Shown here piece after piece: positions 8,371 through 17,048 of a DNA stretch of 64,000 nt. The DNA is from RGIG7213 sp045545665 (GTDB lineage Bacteria; Bacillota; Clostridia; Oscillospirales; CAG-272). Both the position numbers and the translations under genes were made by a program. Location of the stretch: assembly GCA_045545665.1 (NCBI GenBank), contig JAZQBL010000039.1, positions 29,383-93,382 on the forward strand, read 5' to 3'. The notes under the pieces are model-generated. The model was given only the letters and a program-made list of their open reading frames with translations, had not been told where the DNA came from and did no database searches. Every line of letters starts with the position of its first letter. Position 1 is the stretch's first letter.

Positions 8371-9237
8371 AGCATGCGGTCTTGTTAACGGTACATAACA
8401 ACACAACAATAGTTAAGACTTTGATAAGGCTTTTGGACGACTCCCGTTTTTCTTTCTATCTACTTAAAGATTCAAAATCAGACATTGATATTGAAAAATT
8501 CGTCCCCGAATTAAAAAACGCAAGTGTAACACTTCTTGAGCCTCAAAAAATGTACTGGGCAGGTTTTTCTCAGATCGATGCTGAATTCAAGCTTATAGAA
8601 AAAGCAATTAAAGATTCTCCTGACTTTTTACATTACCTCAATGGTGCGGATCTACCTTTGAAAACTGCGGATGAAATAGATGCGTTTTTTGAAGAAAACC
8701 GATCGGACATCTTTATTGACACAGGCGATAAGCCCGATTTTGTTCTCAGACTATAAAGTTTACTGTAAGCATTATTTTGTCGAAAATAATCTGTTCAGAA
8801 CAAATAAGGCCGTCAAGATATTGAATCACGCCATTGCAAAACTGCACACTCCTTTTGTGTCTAAAAAGAGTAAAAAGTATCCTCTGTACGCCGGATCTGC
8901 TTTATGGAGTATCCCGGGTTATTTTGCCGAATACGTCCTTTCGAAAAAAGATGATGTTTACAAGATATATAAAAATTCTTTGGCGGCAGATGAAGTCTTT
9001 ATCCAATCTCTTCTTATGAATTCCGAATATGCAGCATTACGCAGTACACACAAGAATGCACGGTATATTGACCGGAAAAACCGTGAAGGAAATTCCCCGA
9101 AAACGTTTAAAGAATCCGATTGGGAAGAAATAAAATCTGCAATATATAATCCAAACTTAATATTTGCACGCAAATTTTCCGAAGACGTAGATTTAAAAAT
9201 AGTCGACCTTCTTAACAGCGAACTGAAAAACAAATAA
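8367..9237 (+). pseudogene. GT14 (Core-2/I-branching) glycosyltransferase broken by a frameshift
   Basis: Two overlapping frames encode one protein. The first (8367-8756, GTG start) has the Branch-domain N-terminus: LLTVHNN, YWAGFSQIDAE and HYLNGADLPLKT. The second frame continues with SDYKVYCKHYF, PLYAGSALWSIP and the C-terminal helices to 9237. The frame changes near 8740-8752, where the first frame reads ...FVLRL and stops while the +1 frame reads on. An extra base, or loss of two bases, would explain it. It could be a real inactivating mutation, phase variation or a sequence error; there is no long homopolymer at the site. An intact product would add a sugar to a lipid-linked glycan. Confidence 0.75.
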
Positions 9238-9254
9238 CGGAAGCGGTAAATTAT

Positions 9255-10883
9255 ATGAAAGAATTCAGAATATTATTTACAGGTGTAGGAAGACGAATAG
9301 AGCTTATCCAGGCGTTCAGATCTGCCGCACTTAATCTGGACATAAAATTAAAAATATACGGTACTGATATTACTCCAACTGCCCCGGCATTGTTTTTTTG
9401 CGATCACGCAAGAAGAGTTTGCAGGGTAAAGGACCCGAATTACATTCCGCAACTTTTGGATATCTGTAAGCAAGACTGTATCGATCTTGTTATACCGACG
9501 ATCGACACGGACCTTCTTTTGCTTTCACAAAGCACCGAACGCTTTGCAGCTGTCAACACAAAAGTTATGATAAGCGCTCCCGACAAAATTGCTGTTTGCA
9601 GGGACAAAAATCTTACATTTGATTTTTTCAAGGAATGCGGTGTAAAAGCGCCCGAAACATTCAACGATTACAAAAAATATCAAGGCACCTTCCCGTGTTT
9701 TATAAAGCCGAAGGATGGGAGCAGTAGTATCAACGCTTTCAAAGTAACCGACAAATCACAACTTTCCATGTATGCTGAAAAAACGGATGATTATATCATT
9801 CAGCCGTTTATTCAGGGTACGGAATACACCGTCGACATTTTCTGTGATTTTGACGGCAACCCCGTTTTCATTACCCCGAGAATACGTCTTGCCGTAAGAA
9901 GCGGCGAGGTTTCGAAGACAAAGATCGTCAATGACAGGAAAATACTTGATGAAACGTACAAAATAATCGAAAAATTCAAGCCGTGCGGACCGATGACGGT
10001 TCAGCTCATACGTCAAGATGAAACACTTGACGACTACTTCATAGAAATAAACCCGAGATACGGCGGCGGGGCTCCGCTTTCGATGAAATCAGGTGCACGT
10101 TCAGCCGAATCCGTACTGCAAATATTAAGCGGTACCACTCCCGTAAAAAGCACTCACATAAGCGACGGGGCTGTATACAGCAGATTTGATCAGAGTGTAT
10201 GTATCTGCAAAAGCGAGATACCGCATGATATAAAAGGTGTTATTTTTGATCTTGACGACACTCTTTATTCAGAAAAAGAATACGTAAGAAGCGGATTTTG
10301 TGCCGTTGCAAGATTTCTCGGAAACGATGAATACGCCGACAAGCTCATATCTTATTTTCAGCAAGGCAAGCAAGCTATAGATGAATTGCTCACAGAAGAA
10401 GGTCTGACAGGCAAAAAAGCTGAATGTATCAGCATTTACCGCGAGCATACACCCGAAATTTCACTGTATAACGGAGTAAAAGAGCTTATATCAAAGCTTC
10501 ATAGTGCAAAAATAAAAGTGGGGATCATAACCGACGGGCGTGTCAGCGGACAAAAAAACAAGCTTGCATCTCTCGGTCTTGATAAGATAATTGACGATAT
10601 TATAATAACAGATGAGCTTGGCGGACCTCAGTTCAGAAAGCCGAATGATATTTCTTTCAGAATAATGCAGTGCAGGTGGAAGATCCCGTTTGAGGAGATG
10701 ATCTATATTGCAGACAATCCCACAAAGGATTTTCATGCGCCAAAGCAGCTCGGAATGAATTATTTGTGGTTTAAAAACCCGGACGGTCTCTACAGTACTG
10801 ATGATTGTGACATGCAGGACAATGAGGTCGTTGAACGCATTGAAGACATAGAAACAAAACTATTTACCGGACAAAATATATGA
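9255..10883 (+). CDS. ATP-grasp ligase fused to HAD hydrolase
   Basis: The 542-residue protein has two domains. Residues 1-310 are an ATP-grasp ligase of the carbamoyl-phosphate-synthase type: a Rossmann-like start (ILFTGVGRR), the lysine strand PCFIKPKDGSSS, and the metal-binding EINPRYGGG. Residues 322-540 are a HAD-superfamily phosphatase with nucleophile motif FDLDDT (D332, D334), motif II in GIITDGR, a conserved lysine in FRKPND and motif IV in IADNPTKDF. Both active sites look intact. ATP-grasp enzymes join a carboxylate to an amine through an acyl-phosphate; the HAD partner suggests a later dephosphorylation. The substrate is unknown. It overlaps the next gene by ATGA. Confidence 0.88.
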   Translation: MKEFRILFTGVGRRIELIQAFRSAALNLDIKLKIYGTDITPTAPALFFCDHARRVCRVKDPNYIPQLLDICKQDCIDLVIPTIDTDLLLLSQSTERFAAVNTKVMISAPDKIAVCRDKNLTFDFFKECGVKAPETFNDYKKYQGTFPCFIKPKDGSSSINAFKVTDKSQLSMYAEKTDDYIIQPFIQGTEYTVDIFCDFDGNPVFITPRIRLAVRSGEVSKTKIVNDRKILDETYKIIEKFKPCGPMTVQLIRQDETLDDYFIEINPRYGGGAPLSMKSGARSAESVLQILSGTTPVKSTHISDGAVYSRFDQSVCICKSEIPHDIKGVIFDLDDTLYSEKEYVRSGFCAVARFLGNDEYADKLISYFQQGKQAIDELLTEEGLTGKKAECISIYREHTPEISLYNGVKELISKLHSAKIKVGIITDGRVSGQKNKLASLGLDKIIDDIIITDELGGPQFRKPNDISFRIMQCRWKIPFEEMIYIADNPTKDFHAPKQLGMNYLWFKNPDGLYSTDDCDMQDNEVVERIEDIETKLFTGQNI

Positions 10884-11599
10884 ACACTGTAAAGATAAAT
10901 AAAAGAAACACTTTGATGATAGCGCACAGGGGACTTAGCGGAATCGAAAAAGAAAATACCCTTCCCGCTTTTGTCGCCGCGGCAAACAGAAGCTATTTCG
11001 GTATTGAAACGGACGTGCATATGACGCGCGACGGCAAGTTCGTCGTGATACACGATGAAACGACCTCACGTGTTGCAAAAGATAACGTGACGATCGAAAA
11101 AACCGACTACAGCGAAATTAAAAACATTGAGCTTTACGATATATGCGGCAGAAAGACGCGTACCGATCTTCGCATTCCTCTTCTGTCCGAATATATAAGA
11201 ATATGCAAGAGGTATGAAAAAACAGCCGTTCTTGAGCTTAAGACCCCCTTCACAAAGGAACAGGTAAAGCAGATAGTCGATATAATCAAATCGGAAAAAT
11301 ATCTTGACGGCGTGATCTTCATTTCATTCCATCAGCAAGATCTTATATACGTAAGAGAATTATGTCCCGACAGTCCCGCACAGTTTCTGACAGGTGACAT
11401 AAGCAAAGAAAACGTGGATTTTATGAAAAAGTACCGTCTTGACCTTGACTGTCAGCACAAGTCACTCACAGAAGATAACGTCAAAGCTCTTCACGGTCTC
11501 GGATTAAAAATAAACGCATGGACGGTCGATGACCCGAAGGCAGGCGAAAGGCTTGCGTTATGGGGTGTTGACTACATTACAACAAATATTCTTGAATAA
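10880..11599 (+). CDS. glycerophosphodiester phosphodiesterase family protein
   Basis: The 239-residue TIM-barrel protein has the GDPD motifs HRG and ENTLPAF near the N-terminus, the acidic pair IETDVH, the catalytic HDE, and the C-terminal NAWTVDD. It lacks a signal peptide, so it acts in the cytoplasm. Family members hydrolyse glycerophosphodiesters to glycerol-3-phosphate and an alcohol. Its position behind the ATP-grasp/HAD gene (ATGA overlap) suggests the cluster handles a phosphodiester-linked precursor; that is inference. Confidence 0.88.
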   Translation: MNTVKINKRNTLMIAHRGLSGIEKENTLPAFVAAANRSYFGIETDVHMTRDGKFVVIHDETTSRVAKDNVTIEKTDYSEIKNIELYDICGRKTRTDLRIPLLSEYIRICKRYEKTAVLELKTPFTKEQVKQIVDIIKSEKYLDGVIFISFHQQDLIYVRELCPDSPAQFLTGDISKENVDFMKKYRLDLDCQHKSLTEDNVKALHGLGLKINAWTVDDPKAGERLALWGVDYITTNILE

Positions 11600-11609
11600 A
11601 GGATAATAT

Positions 11610-11640
11610 GGAGATGTGATTTTCATATCTCCTTATTTTA
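11610..11640 (+). terminator. terminator after the GDPD gene
   Basis: GGAGATGTGA (11610-11619) pairs with TCATATCTCC (11623-11632), 9 of 10 positions, with TTATTTTA after it. It closes the cluster that began at 7655. Confidence 0.7.
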
Positions 11641-11660
11641 CACTTTTAAACGGATGAATT

Positions 11661-12347
11661 ATGAAAATTAACGGATTACAAAAACTCACCCTGCTTGATT
11701 TCCCGGGAAAGACTGCCTGCATAGTTTTTACCCCCGGTTGCAATTTCAGATGCCCTTTTTGCCACAATGCGTCTCTCGTCACACATATAGACACATCATC
11801 GCAGATAGAAGAAAACGAGTTCTTTTCATTTCTTGAAAAGCGCCGCCGTATGCTTGACGGTGTTTGTATAACGGGCGGAGAGCCTCTGATGCAAAACGGT
11901 ATAAAAGAATTTATAAAAAAAATAAAAGATATGGGATACGCTGTAAAGCTTGATACAAACGGAACGTACCCGGACAAGCTTGAAGAGCTTATAAAAGACG
12001 GTCTTCTTGACTACGTTGCAATGGATATCAAAAACTGTAAGGAAAAATACGCGCTGACATCGGGAATATCCGATATCGTCTACGAAGATATAATAAAAAG
12101 TATTAATATCATTTCAAGCAGCAACGTTGACCACGAATTCAGAACGACCGTTACAAACGAGCTTCACACCCCCGAAGATATAGGAAAGATCGCAGAAACG
12201 ATAAAGGGTGAAAAAAAATATTTTCTGCAGAATTTCACCGATTCGGGAGACGTCATTTCCTCTGAAATAAGCAGTGTTTCACAGCAAAAGCTTGATGTGA
12301 TGCTATCATTTGCCAAGGAACATATCCCGAATACACAAATAAGATAA
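11661..12347 (+). CDS. nrdG: anaerobic ribonucleotide reductase activase (radical SAM)
   Basis: The 228-residue radical-SAM protein has the cluster motif CNFRCPFC (CxxxCxxC) at residues 30-37 and the SAM-binding TGGEPLM. It matches the longer NrdG variant (about 230 residues) rather than the short enterobacterial form. It would generate the glycyl radical on NrdD, encoded directly downstream. The gap between the genes holds the nrdD promoter, so nrdG can be expressed separately. Other glycyl-radical activases are possible from the motif alone; the neighbour settles the call. Confidence 0.9.
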   Translation: MKINGLQKLTLLDFPGKTACIVFTPGCNFRCPFCHNASLVTHIDTSSQIEENEFFSFLEKRRRMLDGVCITGGEPLMQNGIKEFIKKIKDMGYAVKLDTNGTYPDKLEELIKDGLLDYVAMDIKNCKEKYALTSGISDIVYEDIIKSINIISSSNVDHEFRTTVTNELHTPEDIGKIAETIKGEKKYFLQNFTDSGDVISSEISSVSQQKLDVMLSFAKEHIPNTQIR

Positions 12348-12359
12348 TTTTCAAAAAAA

Positions 12360-12411
12360 ACATAATATGTAGTAAAAAACACTTGACAAAACACAATATG
12401 TATTGTATAAT
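12360..12411 (+). promoter_or_regulatory. nrdD promoter overlapped by two NrdR-like boxes
   Basis: TTGACA (12383-12388) and TATAAT (12406-12411) match the consensus with 17 bp between them. Two sites resemble the NrdR box: ACATAATATGTAGT from 12360 and ACACAATATGTATTGT at 12391-12406 (14 of 16 positions of the published consensus by my count). Their starts are 31 bp apart, about three helical turns, as NrdR sites usually are. The second fills the promoter spacer, so binding would repress nrdD. Confidence 0.8.
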
Positions 12412-12458
12412 ACAATCCCACCCACAAAATATATTAAACGAAAAACAGGAGGAATCAT

Positions 12459-14831
12459 ATGTATAACGTAATCAAACGTGACGGTAAGATCGTATCTTTT
12501 GATCTTGCGAAAATAAGTTCGGCAATAACCCAGGCATTTGAAGCTTGCAACAAGCAGTACAATGCAAATATTATAGATTTTCTTGCCCTCAAAGTAACGG
12601 CAGAATTTGAACCCAAAATAGAAAACCAGGCAATATCGGTCGAAAACATCCAGGACAGCGTTGAGTCTGTGCTTATCAAAGCAGGATACGACGACGTAGC
12701 CAAAGCTTACATCATTTACCGCCGTCAGAGAGAAAAAATACGTAATCTCACAGCGACGATGGTAGACTACAAGGCAATTATCGACAACTACCTTAACATA
12801 AACGACTGGAGAGTTAAAGAAAACTCAACAGTCACCTACTCCGTCGGAGGTCTTATTCTCAGCAACTCGGGTGCTGTAACGGCAAACTATTGGCTGTCTG
12901 AGATCTACGACGACGAAATAGGAAATGCACACAGAAACGCCGACATTCACATTCACGACCTGTCGATGCTTACAGGTTACTGTGCAGGTGGGTCGCTCAA
13001 GCAGCTCATGCAGGAAGGTCTCGGCGGTGTTGCGGGCAAAATAACCTCTGCTCCCGCAAAGCACCTTGCAAGTCTTTGCAACCAGATGGTAAACTTTTTG
13101 GGAATTATGCAGAACGAATGGGCGGGCGCACAGGCTTTCTCATCGTTTGATACATATCTTGCACCGTTTGTAAAGGTTGACAATCTTTCATACGGTCAGG
13201 TCAAAAAGTGCATCGAATCGTTCATTTACGGTGTAAACACTCCCAGCCGTTGGGGTACGCAGTCTCCCTTTACAAACATAACGCTTGACTGGGTAGTACC
13301 GAACGACTTAGCAGAGCTTAACTGTATCATAGGCGGAAAAGAAGCCGACTTCAAGTACAAAGACTGTCAGAAGGAAATGGATATGGTAAACAAGGCCTTC
13401 ATCGAAATAATGATCGAAGGTGATGCTAACGGCAGAGGCTTCCAGTATCCCATCCCCACGTATTCAATAACACGTGACTTTGACTGGTCCGATACGGAAA
13501 ACAACCGTTTGCTCTTTGAAATGACGTCAAAATACGGTACACCTTATTTCTCAAACTACATCAACAGCGATATGGAACCGAGCGACGTAAGAAGTATGTG
13601 CTGCAGACTCCGTCTTGATCTTCGCGAACTTCGCAAAAAGTCCGGCGGTTTCTTCGGAAGCGGTGAATCAACGGGTTCTGTCGGTGTCGTTACGATCAAT
13701 ATGCCCCGTATCGCTTACCTTGCAGAAAACGAAGAGGACTTCTACAAGCGTCTTGACCGTCTTATGGATATTGCCGCACGTTCACTCAAAGTAAAACGTA
13801 CGGTAATTACAAAGCTTCTTGATGCAGGTCTTTATCCTTACACAAAGAGATACCTCGGAACGTTCAACAATCACTTCTCGACCATCGGTCTTGTAGGTAT
13901 GAACGAAGCGGGACTTAACGCTAAATGGCTCAGAGCCGATCTTACGAACGAAAAGACACAGCAGTTTACAAAGGACGTTCTCAATCATATGAGAGAAAGG
14001 CTGTCCGATTATCAGGTAGAATACGGCGATCTTTACAACCTCGAAGCAACACCTGCAGAGTCTACGTCATTCCGTCTTGCAAAGCACGACCTCAAGCATT
14101 ATCCCGATATCATCACAGCAGGAAATGCAGAAGGCAAAACACCTTACTACACAAACAGCTCTCACCTCCCTGTCGGATATACAGAGGATATATTCTCTGC
14201 TCTTGATGTTCAGGACGAGCTTCAGACACTTTACACGTCGGGTACCGTATTCCATGCGTTCTTAGGTGAAAAGCTTCCCGACTGGAAGGCGGCGGCTACT
14301 CTCATAAGAAAGATAGCGGAAAACTACAAGCTTCCCTACTACACACTTTCACCCACTTATTCCGTATGTAAAAACCACGGATATCTTGCAGGCGAACAGT
14401 TCGTATGCCCCGAATGCGGCGAAAAGACGGAAGTATACAGCCGTATAACAGGTTACTACCGTCCCGTTCAGAACTGGAACGACGGAAAGGCTCAGGAGTA
14501 TAAGGACCGCAAGGTATACGACATTGCAAACTCCAAGCTTACGCACGAAGGCGTTCTTTCCGAATCAATAAAGGAAAGCCGTGTTGAAAACACATCAAAC
14601 GAAAACGACGGTGCATGGCTCTTCACAGCTGCAACGTGCCCCAACTGCAAGATAGCTTGCTCAATACTCGACAAAGCGGGATTTGCTTACGAAAAGCTTA
14701 TCGCAACGGAAAACGTGGATATGACGAACAAATACGGCGTAAAGCAGGCACCGACGCTTGTCGTGGTAAAAGACGGTACAGCTACAAAATATTCAGGCGT
14801 ATCGGACATCAAAAAGATGCTCAACGCATAA
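12459..14831 (+). CDS. nrdD: anaerobic ribonucleoside-triphosphate reductase with fused C-terminal redoxin
   Basis: The 790-residue class III reductase makes dNTPs without oxygen. An ATP-cone occupies residues 1-95. The catalytic core carries the conserved cysteines in GYCAGGSL and MCCRLRLD, then the zinc site (VCKNHG and CPECG) and the glycyl-radical loop RITGYYRPV. After residue 710 a further domain of about 75 residues follows, with a redox motif ATCPNCKIAC and the cis-proline segment VKQAPTLVVV, i.e. a thioredoxin/NrdH-like fold. This suggests the enzyme is reduced by its own redoxin instead of formate. trxB follows 14 bases later. GGAGG precedes the ATG. Confidence 0.93.
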   Translation: MYNVIKRDGKIVSFDLAKISSAITQAFEACNKQYNANIIDFLALKVTAEFEPKIENQAISVENIQDSVESVLIKAGYDDVAKAYIIYRRQREKIRNLTATMVDYKAIIDNYLNINDWRVKENSTVTYSVGGLILSNSGAVTANYWLSEIYDDEIGNAHRNADIHIHDLSMLTGYCAGGSLKQLMQEGLGGVAGKITSAPAKHLASLCNQMVNFLGIMQNEWAGAQAFSSFDTYLAPFVKVDNLSYGQVKKCIESFIYGVNTPSRWGTQSPFTNITLDWVVPNDLAELNCIIGGKEADFKYKDCQKEMDMVNKAFIEIMIEGDANGRGFQYPIPTYSITRDFDWSDTENNRLLFEMTSKYGTPYFSNYINSDMEPSDVRSMCCRLRLDLRELRKKSGGFFGSGESTGSVGVVTINMPRIAYLAENEEDFYKRLDRLMDIAARSLKVKRTVITKLLDAGLYPYTKRYLGTFNNHFSTIGLVGMNEAGLNAKWLRADLTNEKTQQFTKDVLNHMRERLSDYQVEYGDLYNLEATPAESTSFRLAKHDLKHYPDIITAGNAEGKTPYYTNSSHLPVGYTEDIFSALDVQDELQTLYTSGTVFHAFLGEKLPDWKAAATLIRKIAENYKLPYYTLSPTYSVCKNHGYLAGEQFVCPECGEKTEVYSRITGYYRPVQNWNDGKAQEYKDRKVYDIANSKLTHEGVLSESIKESRVENTSNENDGAWLFTAATCPNCKIACSILDKAGFAYEKLIATENVDMTNKYGVKQAPTLVVVKDGTATKYSGVSDIKKMLNA

Positions 14832-14845
14832 CGGGAACTTAAAAT

Positions 14846-15754
14846 ATGTATGATATTATAGTGATCGGCGGCGGCCCTGCGGGGCTCGTCGCCGCCCTGT
14901 ATGCTCGCAGGGCGAACAAAAGTGTACTTGTTATAGAAAAAGGCGGATTCGGCGGACAGATCGCCTATTCGCCAAAGGTTGAAAACATTCCCGGCTTTAC
15001 GGAGATCACGGGAAATGAATTTGCAGAAAAGCTCGTTGAGCAGGTTTTGGCTCAGGAAGCCGACGTGGAATGTGCCGAGGCACTCAGCATTACCGAACGC
15101 GACGGAATAAAGACCGTTACAACGGATTCGGGCGATTTTTCAGCAAAAGCCGTTATCATTGCAACGGGTGCAAAGCATAGACTGTTGGGACTTGAAAACG
15201 AAGAAACACTTATCGGCGAGGGTATATCATTCTGTGCCGTGTGCGACGGTGCTTTCTACCAGGGCAAGACCGTTGCCGTAATAGGCGGCGGAAATTCCGC
15301 TTTGCAAGAGGCTATACTGCTTTCGGATCTTGCAGAAAAAGTGTACGTGATACAAAATCTTGACTTCCTCACAGGCGAAGAAAAGCTTGCAGAAAAGCTC
15401 AGAACGAAGGAAAACGTACAGATAATTTTAGGCTCCGTCGTCGAAAAGCTCATCGGCGAAAAAGAACTCGAAGGAATAATTATAAAAGATACTGCGACGA
15501 ATGAAAGCACGAGCCTTTCCCTTGACGGAATGTTCGTTGCTATCGGTCTTGTTCCGCAAAACAGCGCATTTAAAGATAACGTCTGCCTTGATGAACGCGG
15601 ATACGTTATATCGGATGAAAGATGCACTACAAATACCGCAGGTATATTTACCGCAGGTGACTGCAGAACGAAGACGATACGTCAGGTAATAACAGCCGCA
15701 TCGGACGGTGCAACAGCCGCACTTGCCGCTTGCGATTATATCGACAGCTTATAA
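14846..15754 (+). CDS. trxB: thioredoxin-disulfide reductase
   Basis: The 302-residue flavoprotein has the FAD-binding GGGPAG at the N-terminus, the redox-active CAVCDG near residue 133, the NAD(P)H-binding GGGNSA, and the FAD-closing TAGDCR. It passes electrons from NAD(P)H to thioredoxin-like proteins. Fourteen bases behind nrdD, its most likely partner is the redoxin domain fused to NrdD. No separate thioredoxin gene lies between them. Confidence 0.94.
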   Translation: MYDIIVIGGGPAGLVAALYARRANKSVLVIEKGGFGGQIAYSPKVENIPGFTEITGNEFAEKLVEQVLAQEADVECAEALSITERDGIKTVTTDSGDFSAKAVIIATGAKHRLLGLENEETLIGEGISFCAVCDGAFYQGKTVAVIGGGNSALQEAILLSDLAEKVYVIQNLDFLTGEEKLAEKLRTKENVQIILGSVVEKLIGEKELEGIIIKDTATNESTSLSLDGMFVAIGLVPQNSAFKDNVCLDERGYVISDERCTTNTAGIFTAGDCRTKTIRQVITAASDGATAALAACDYIDSL

Positions 15755-15807
15755 ATAAAAAGCACAGAACTTTTTCTCTGTTGTTCTTAACGGAGAAATT
15801 GCAGGCA

Positions 15808-15999
15808 CGAAAACTTCGGCAGAGAACTTGTTTTCTCTGCCGATTTGTGTTATAATAGAGATAATGAAAAATCCTCTCCCTTTGGATGCGTGCAACCTTA
15901 GGGGTATGGGCTTTGCCCTATGCCTGCGTTGCTTGCAACGCTGTAATACAAAGGAGAAACTTGCGATAAAATAGTTTTATAGTGAAGGAGATATGTGTA
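15808..15999 (+). promoter_or_regulatory. promoter and structured leader of the orphan gene at 16000
   Basis: The 15755-15999 gap holds a strong hairpin (GGCAGAGAA/TTCTCTGCC) that overlaps a promoter TTGTTT-17 bp-TATAAT (15828-15856, extended -10). About 135 bases of leader follow, with GGGC-TTT-GCCC and the perfect hairpin GCGTTGC-TT-GCAACGC near 15927-15942, then AAGGAG before the ATG. The leader may be regulatory RNA, but it matches no class I can name. Confidence 0.45.
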
Positions 16000-16449
16000 A
16001 TGAGCAGAAAAAAGCTTGAACCCTATTTGGAATTGCTGAACGGAAGTATACTCGATAATTTAACATTGGCTGCTCAGATGATGATGTTTTCATTTGGAAA
16101 TATTGCTATTCATTCTCAATGCTTTACAAGAATTATGCACAAAAATCGGATTTTGCTGACGACTTTGGATTATCAAAATTGGGATGAGGTAGATGATAAA
16201 AACAATGATGAATGGTATAATTTATCTCTGCATAAAAATCTGATCATAAATAACAAGGTAATTAAAACAGAACTTACGAATAGCAACGATTTATTTATAT
16301 GGTTGGAAAATGACATACAGTTGCAAATATTTATTTCGAATGGATTTCCCCATTATGTAGAAGGTTGCGAACAATGGCGAATTTTTGAAAATGATAGAGA
16401 AAATATGCCGCACACGGTGATATATTCTAATTGCGTTCAAGAAGAATAA
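16000..16449 (+). CDS. hypothetical protein, A/T-rich orphan
   Basis: The ATG at 16000 is preceded by AAGGAG at a good distance, giving 149 residues; a GTG at 15982 would add six. I recognise no domain. The protein is soluble, acidic, with an amphipathic N-terminus (KKLEPYLELLNG) and a beta-rich middle containing several tryptophans. Codon use is more A/T-rich than in flanking genes, which suggests recent acquisition. It has its own promoter and terminator and is not in an operon. A small immunity or sensing protein is conceivable but unsupported. Confidence 0.6.
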   Translation: MSRKKLEPYLELLNGSILDNLTLAAQMMMFSFGNIAIHSQCFTRIMHKNRILLTTLDYQNWDEVDDKNNDEWYNLSLHKNLIINNKVIKTELTNSNDLFIWLENDIQLQIFISNGFPHYVEGCEQWRIFENDRENMPHTVIYSNCVQEE

Positions 16450-16456
16450 AATAATA

Positions 16457-16493
16457 TAGCCTCGACAGACCTTTTAAAAATCTGTCGGGGCTA
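16457..16493. terminator. terminator after the orphan gene
   Basis: TAGCCTCGACAGA (16457-16469) pairs with TCTGTCGGGGCTA (16481-16493) with one G-T pair. It stands between convergent genes and can serve the plus-strand gene. Confidence 0.7.
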
Positions 16494-16591
16494 CTTATTT
16501 GTTTACTACGGAGCAAATATTAGCAAACCCACGTATGATTTCTCCGCTAAGTATATCACCTTTTTTGTTCTGTGCTTTTAATTTTTTCATT

Positions 16592-17047
16592 TCATTCCGC
16601 TTTAAAAAGCAGGCGGTAAGATATGCTTTTTCCTTGCGCCCTCTTAATGGAAAACGATGCGATAAGTCCAAAGGCAAACAATAATATCAGAAATATAAAC
16701 CCTGCCCCGCCGTCGTCGGCTAATTTTCCGTTAACTACCAAAAAAGCGGATCCAAAGCCTCTGTCCGAGCGTCTTACGGTGTTTATTATCATTGAACCGT
16801 ACAGAAAAAGCGGTATCACTGCTGCCGCAATAGGATCAACGTACCATTTAAAAAGGCTGAACCGCATAAGAAACGCAACGAGCACCGGTGTCATAAAAAA
16901 CAGCGTAACGTACGTAGCGAATACCGCCGCACCGAGTCCTGCATCGGCAATATCCAGCATCAAGGACACCGTATAAAAGAACGCCATATATACGATCACC
17001 GTGAAAATATAATATAAAAACTGAAAGATAATAAGCTTCTTTTTCAT
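16592..17047 (-). CDS. small four-helix membrane protein of unknown function
   Basis: The 151-residue protein has about four hydrophobic helices (7-30, 38-60, 69-88, 110-132) and a charged cytoplasmic tail with SIKRAQGKS. I do not recognise a family. It starts one base after the stop of the lipoprotein gene upstream, so it is translated from the same message. The set of two-component system, two lipoproteins and this protein suggests an envelope-sensing unit, which is inference. Confidence 0.7.
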   Translation of the reverse strand: MKKKLIIFQFLYYIFTVIVYMAFFYTVSLMLDIADAGLGAAVFATYVTLFFMTPVLVAFLMRFSLFKWYVDPIAAAVIPLFLYGSMIINTVRRSDRGFGSAFLVVNGKLADDGGAGFIFLILLFAFGLIASFSIKRAQGKSISYRLLFKAE

Positions 17048-17048
17048 T

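Noticed and set aside
14400..14520. NrdD zinc site with a histidine in place of a cysteine taken as damage
   Set aside because: The CxxH / CxxC arrangement is, from memory, common in NrdD of Clostridia and archaea; the glycyl-radical loop is intact.
15857..15999. c-di-GMP or cobalamin riboswitch in the leader of the orphan gene
   Set aside because: I could not match the conserved cores of these classes; left as an unnamed structured leader.
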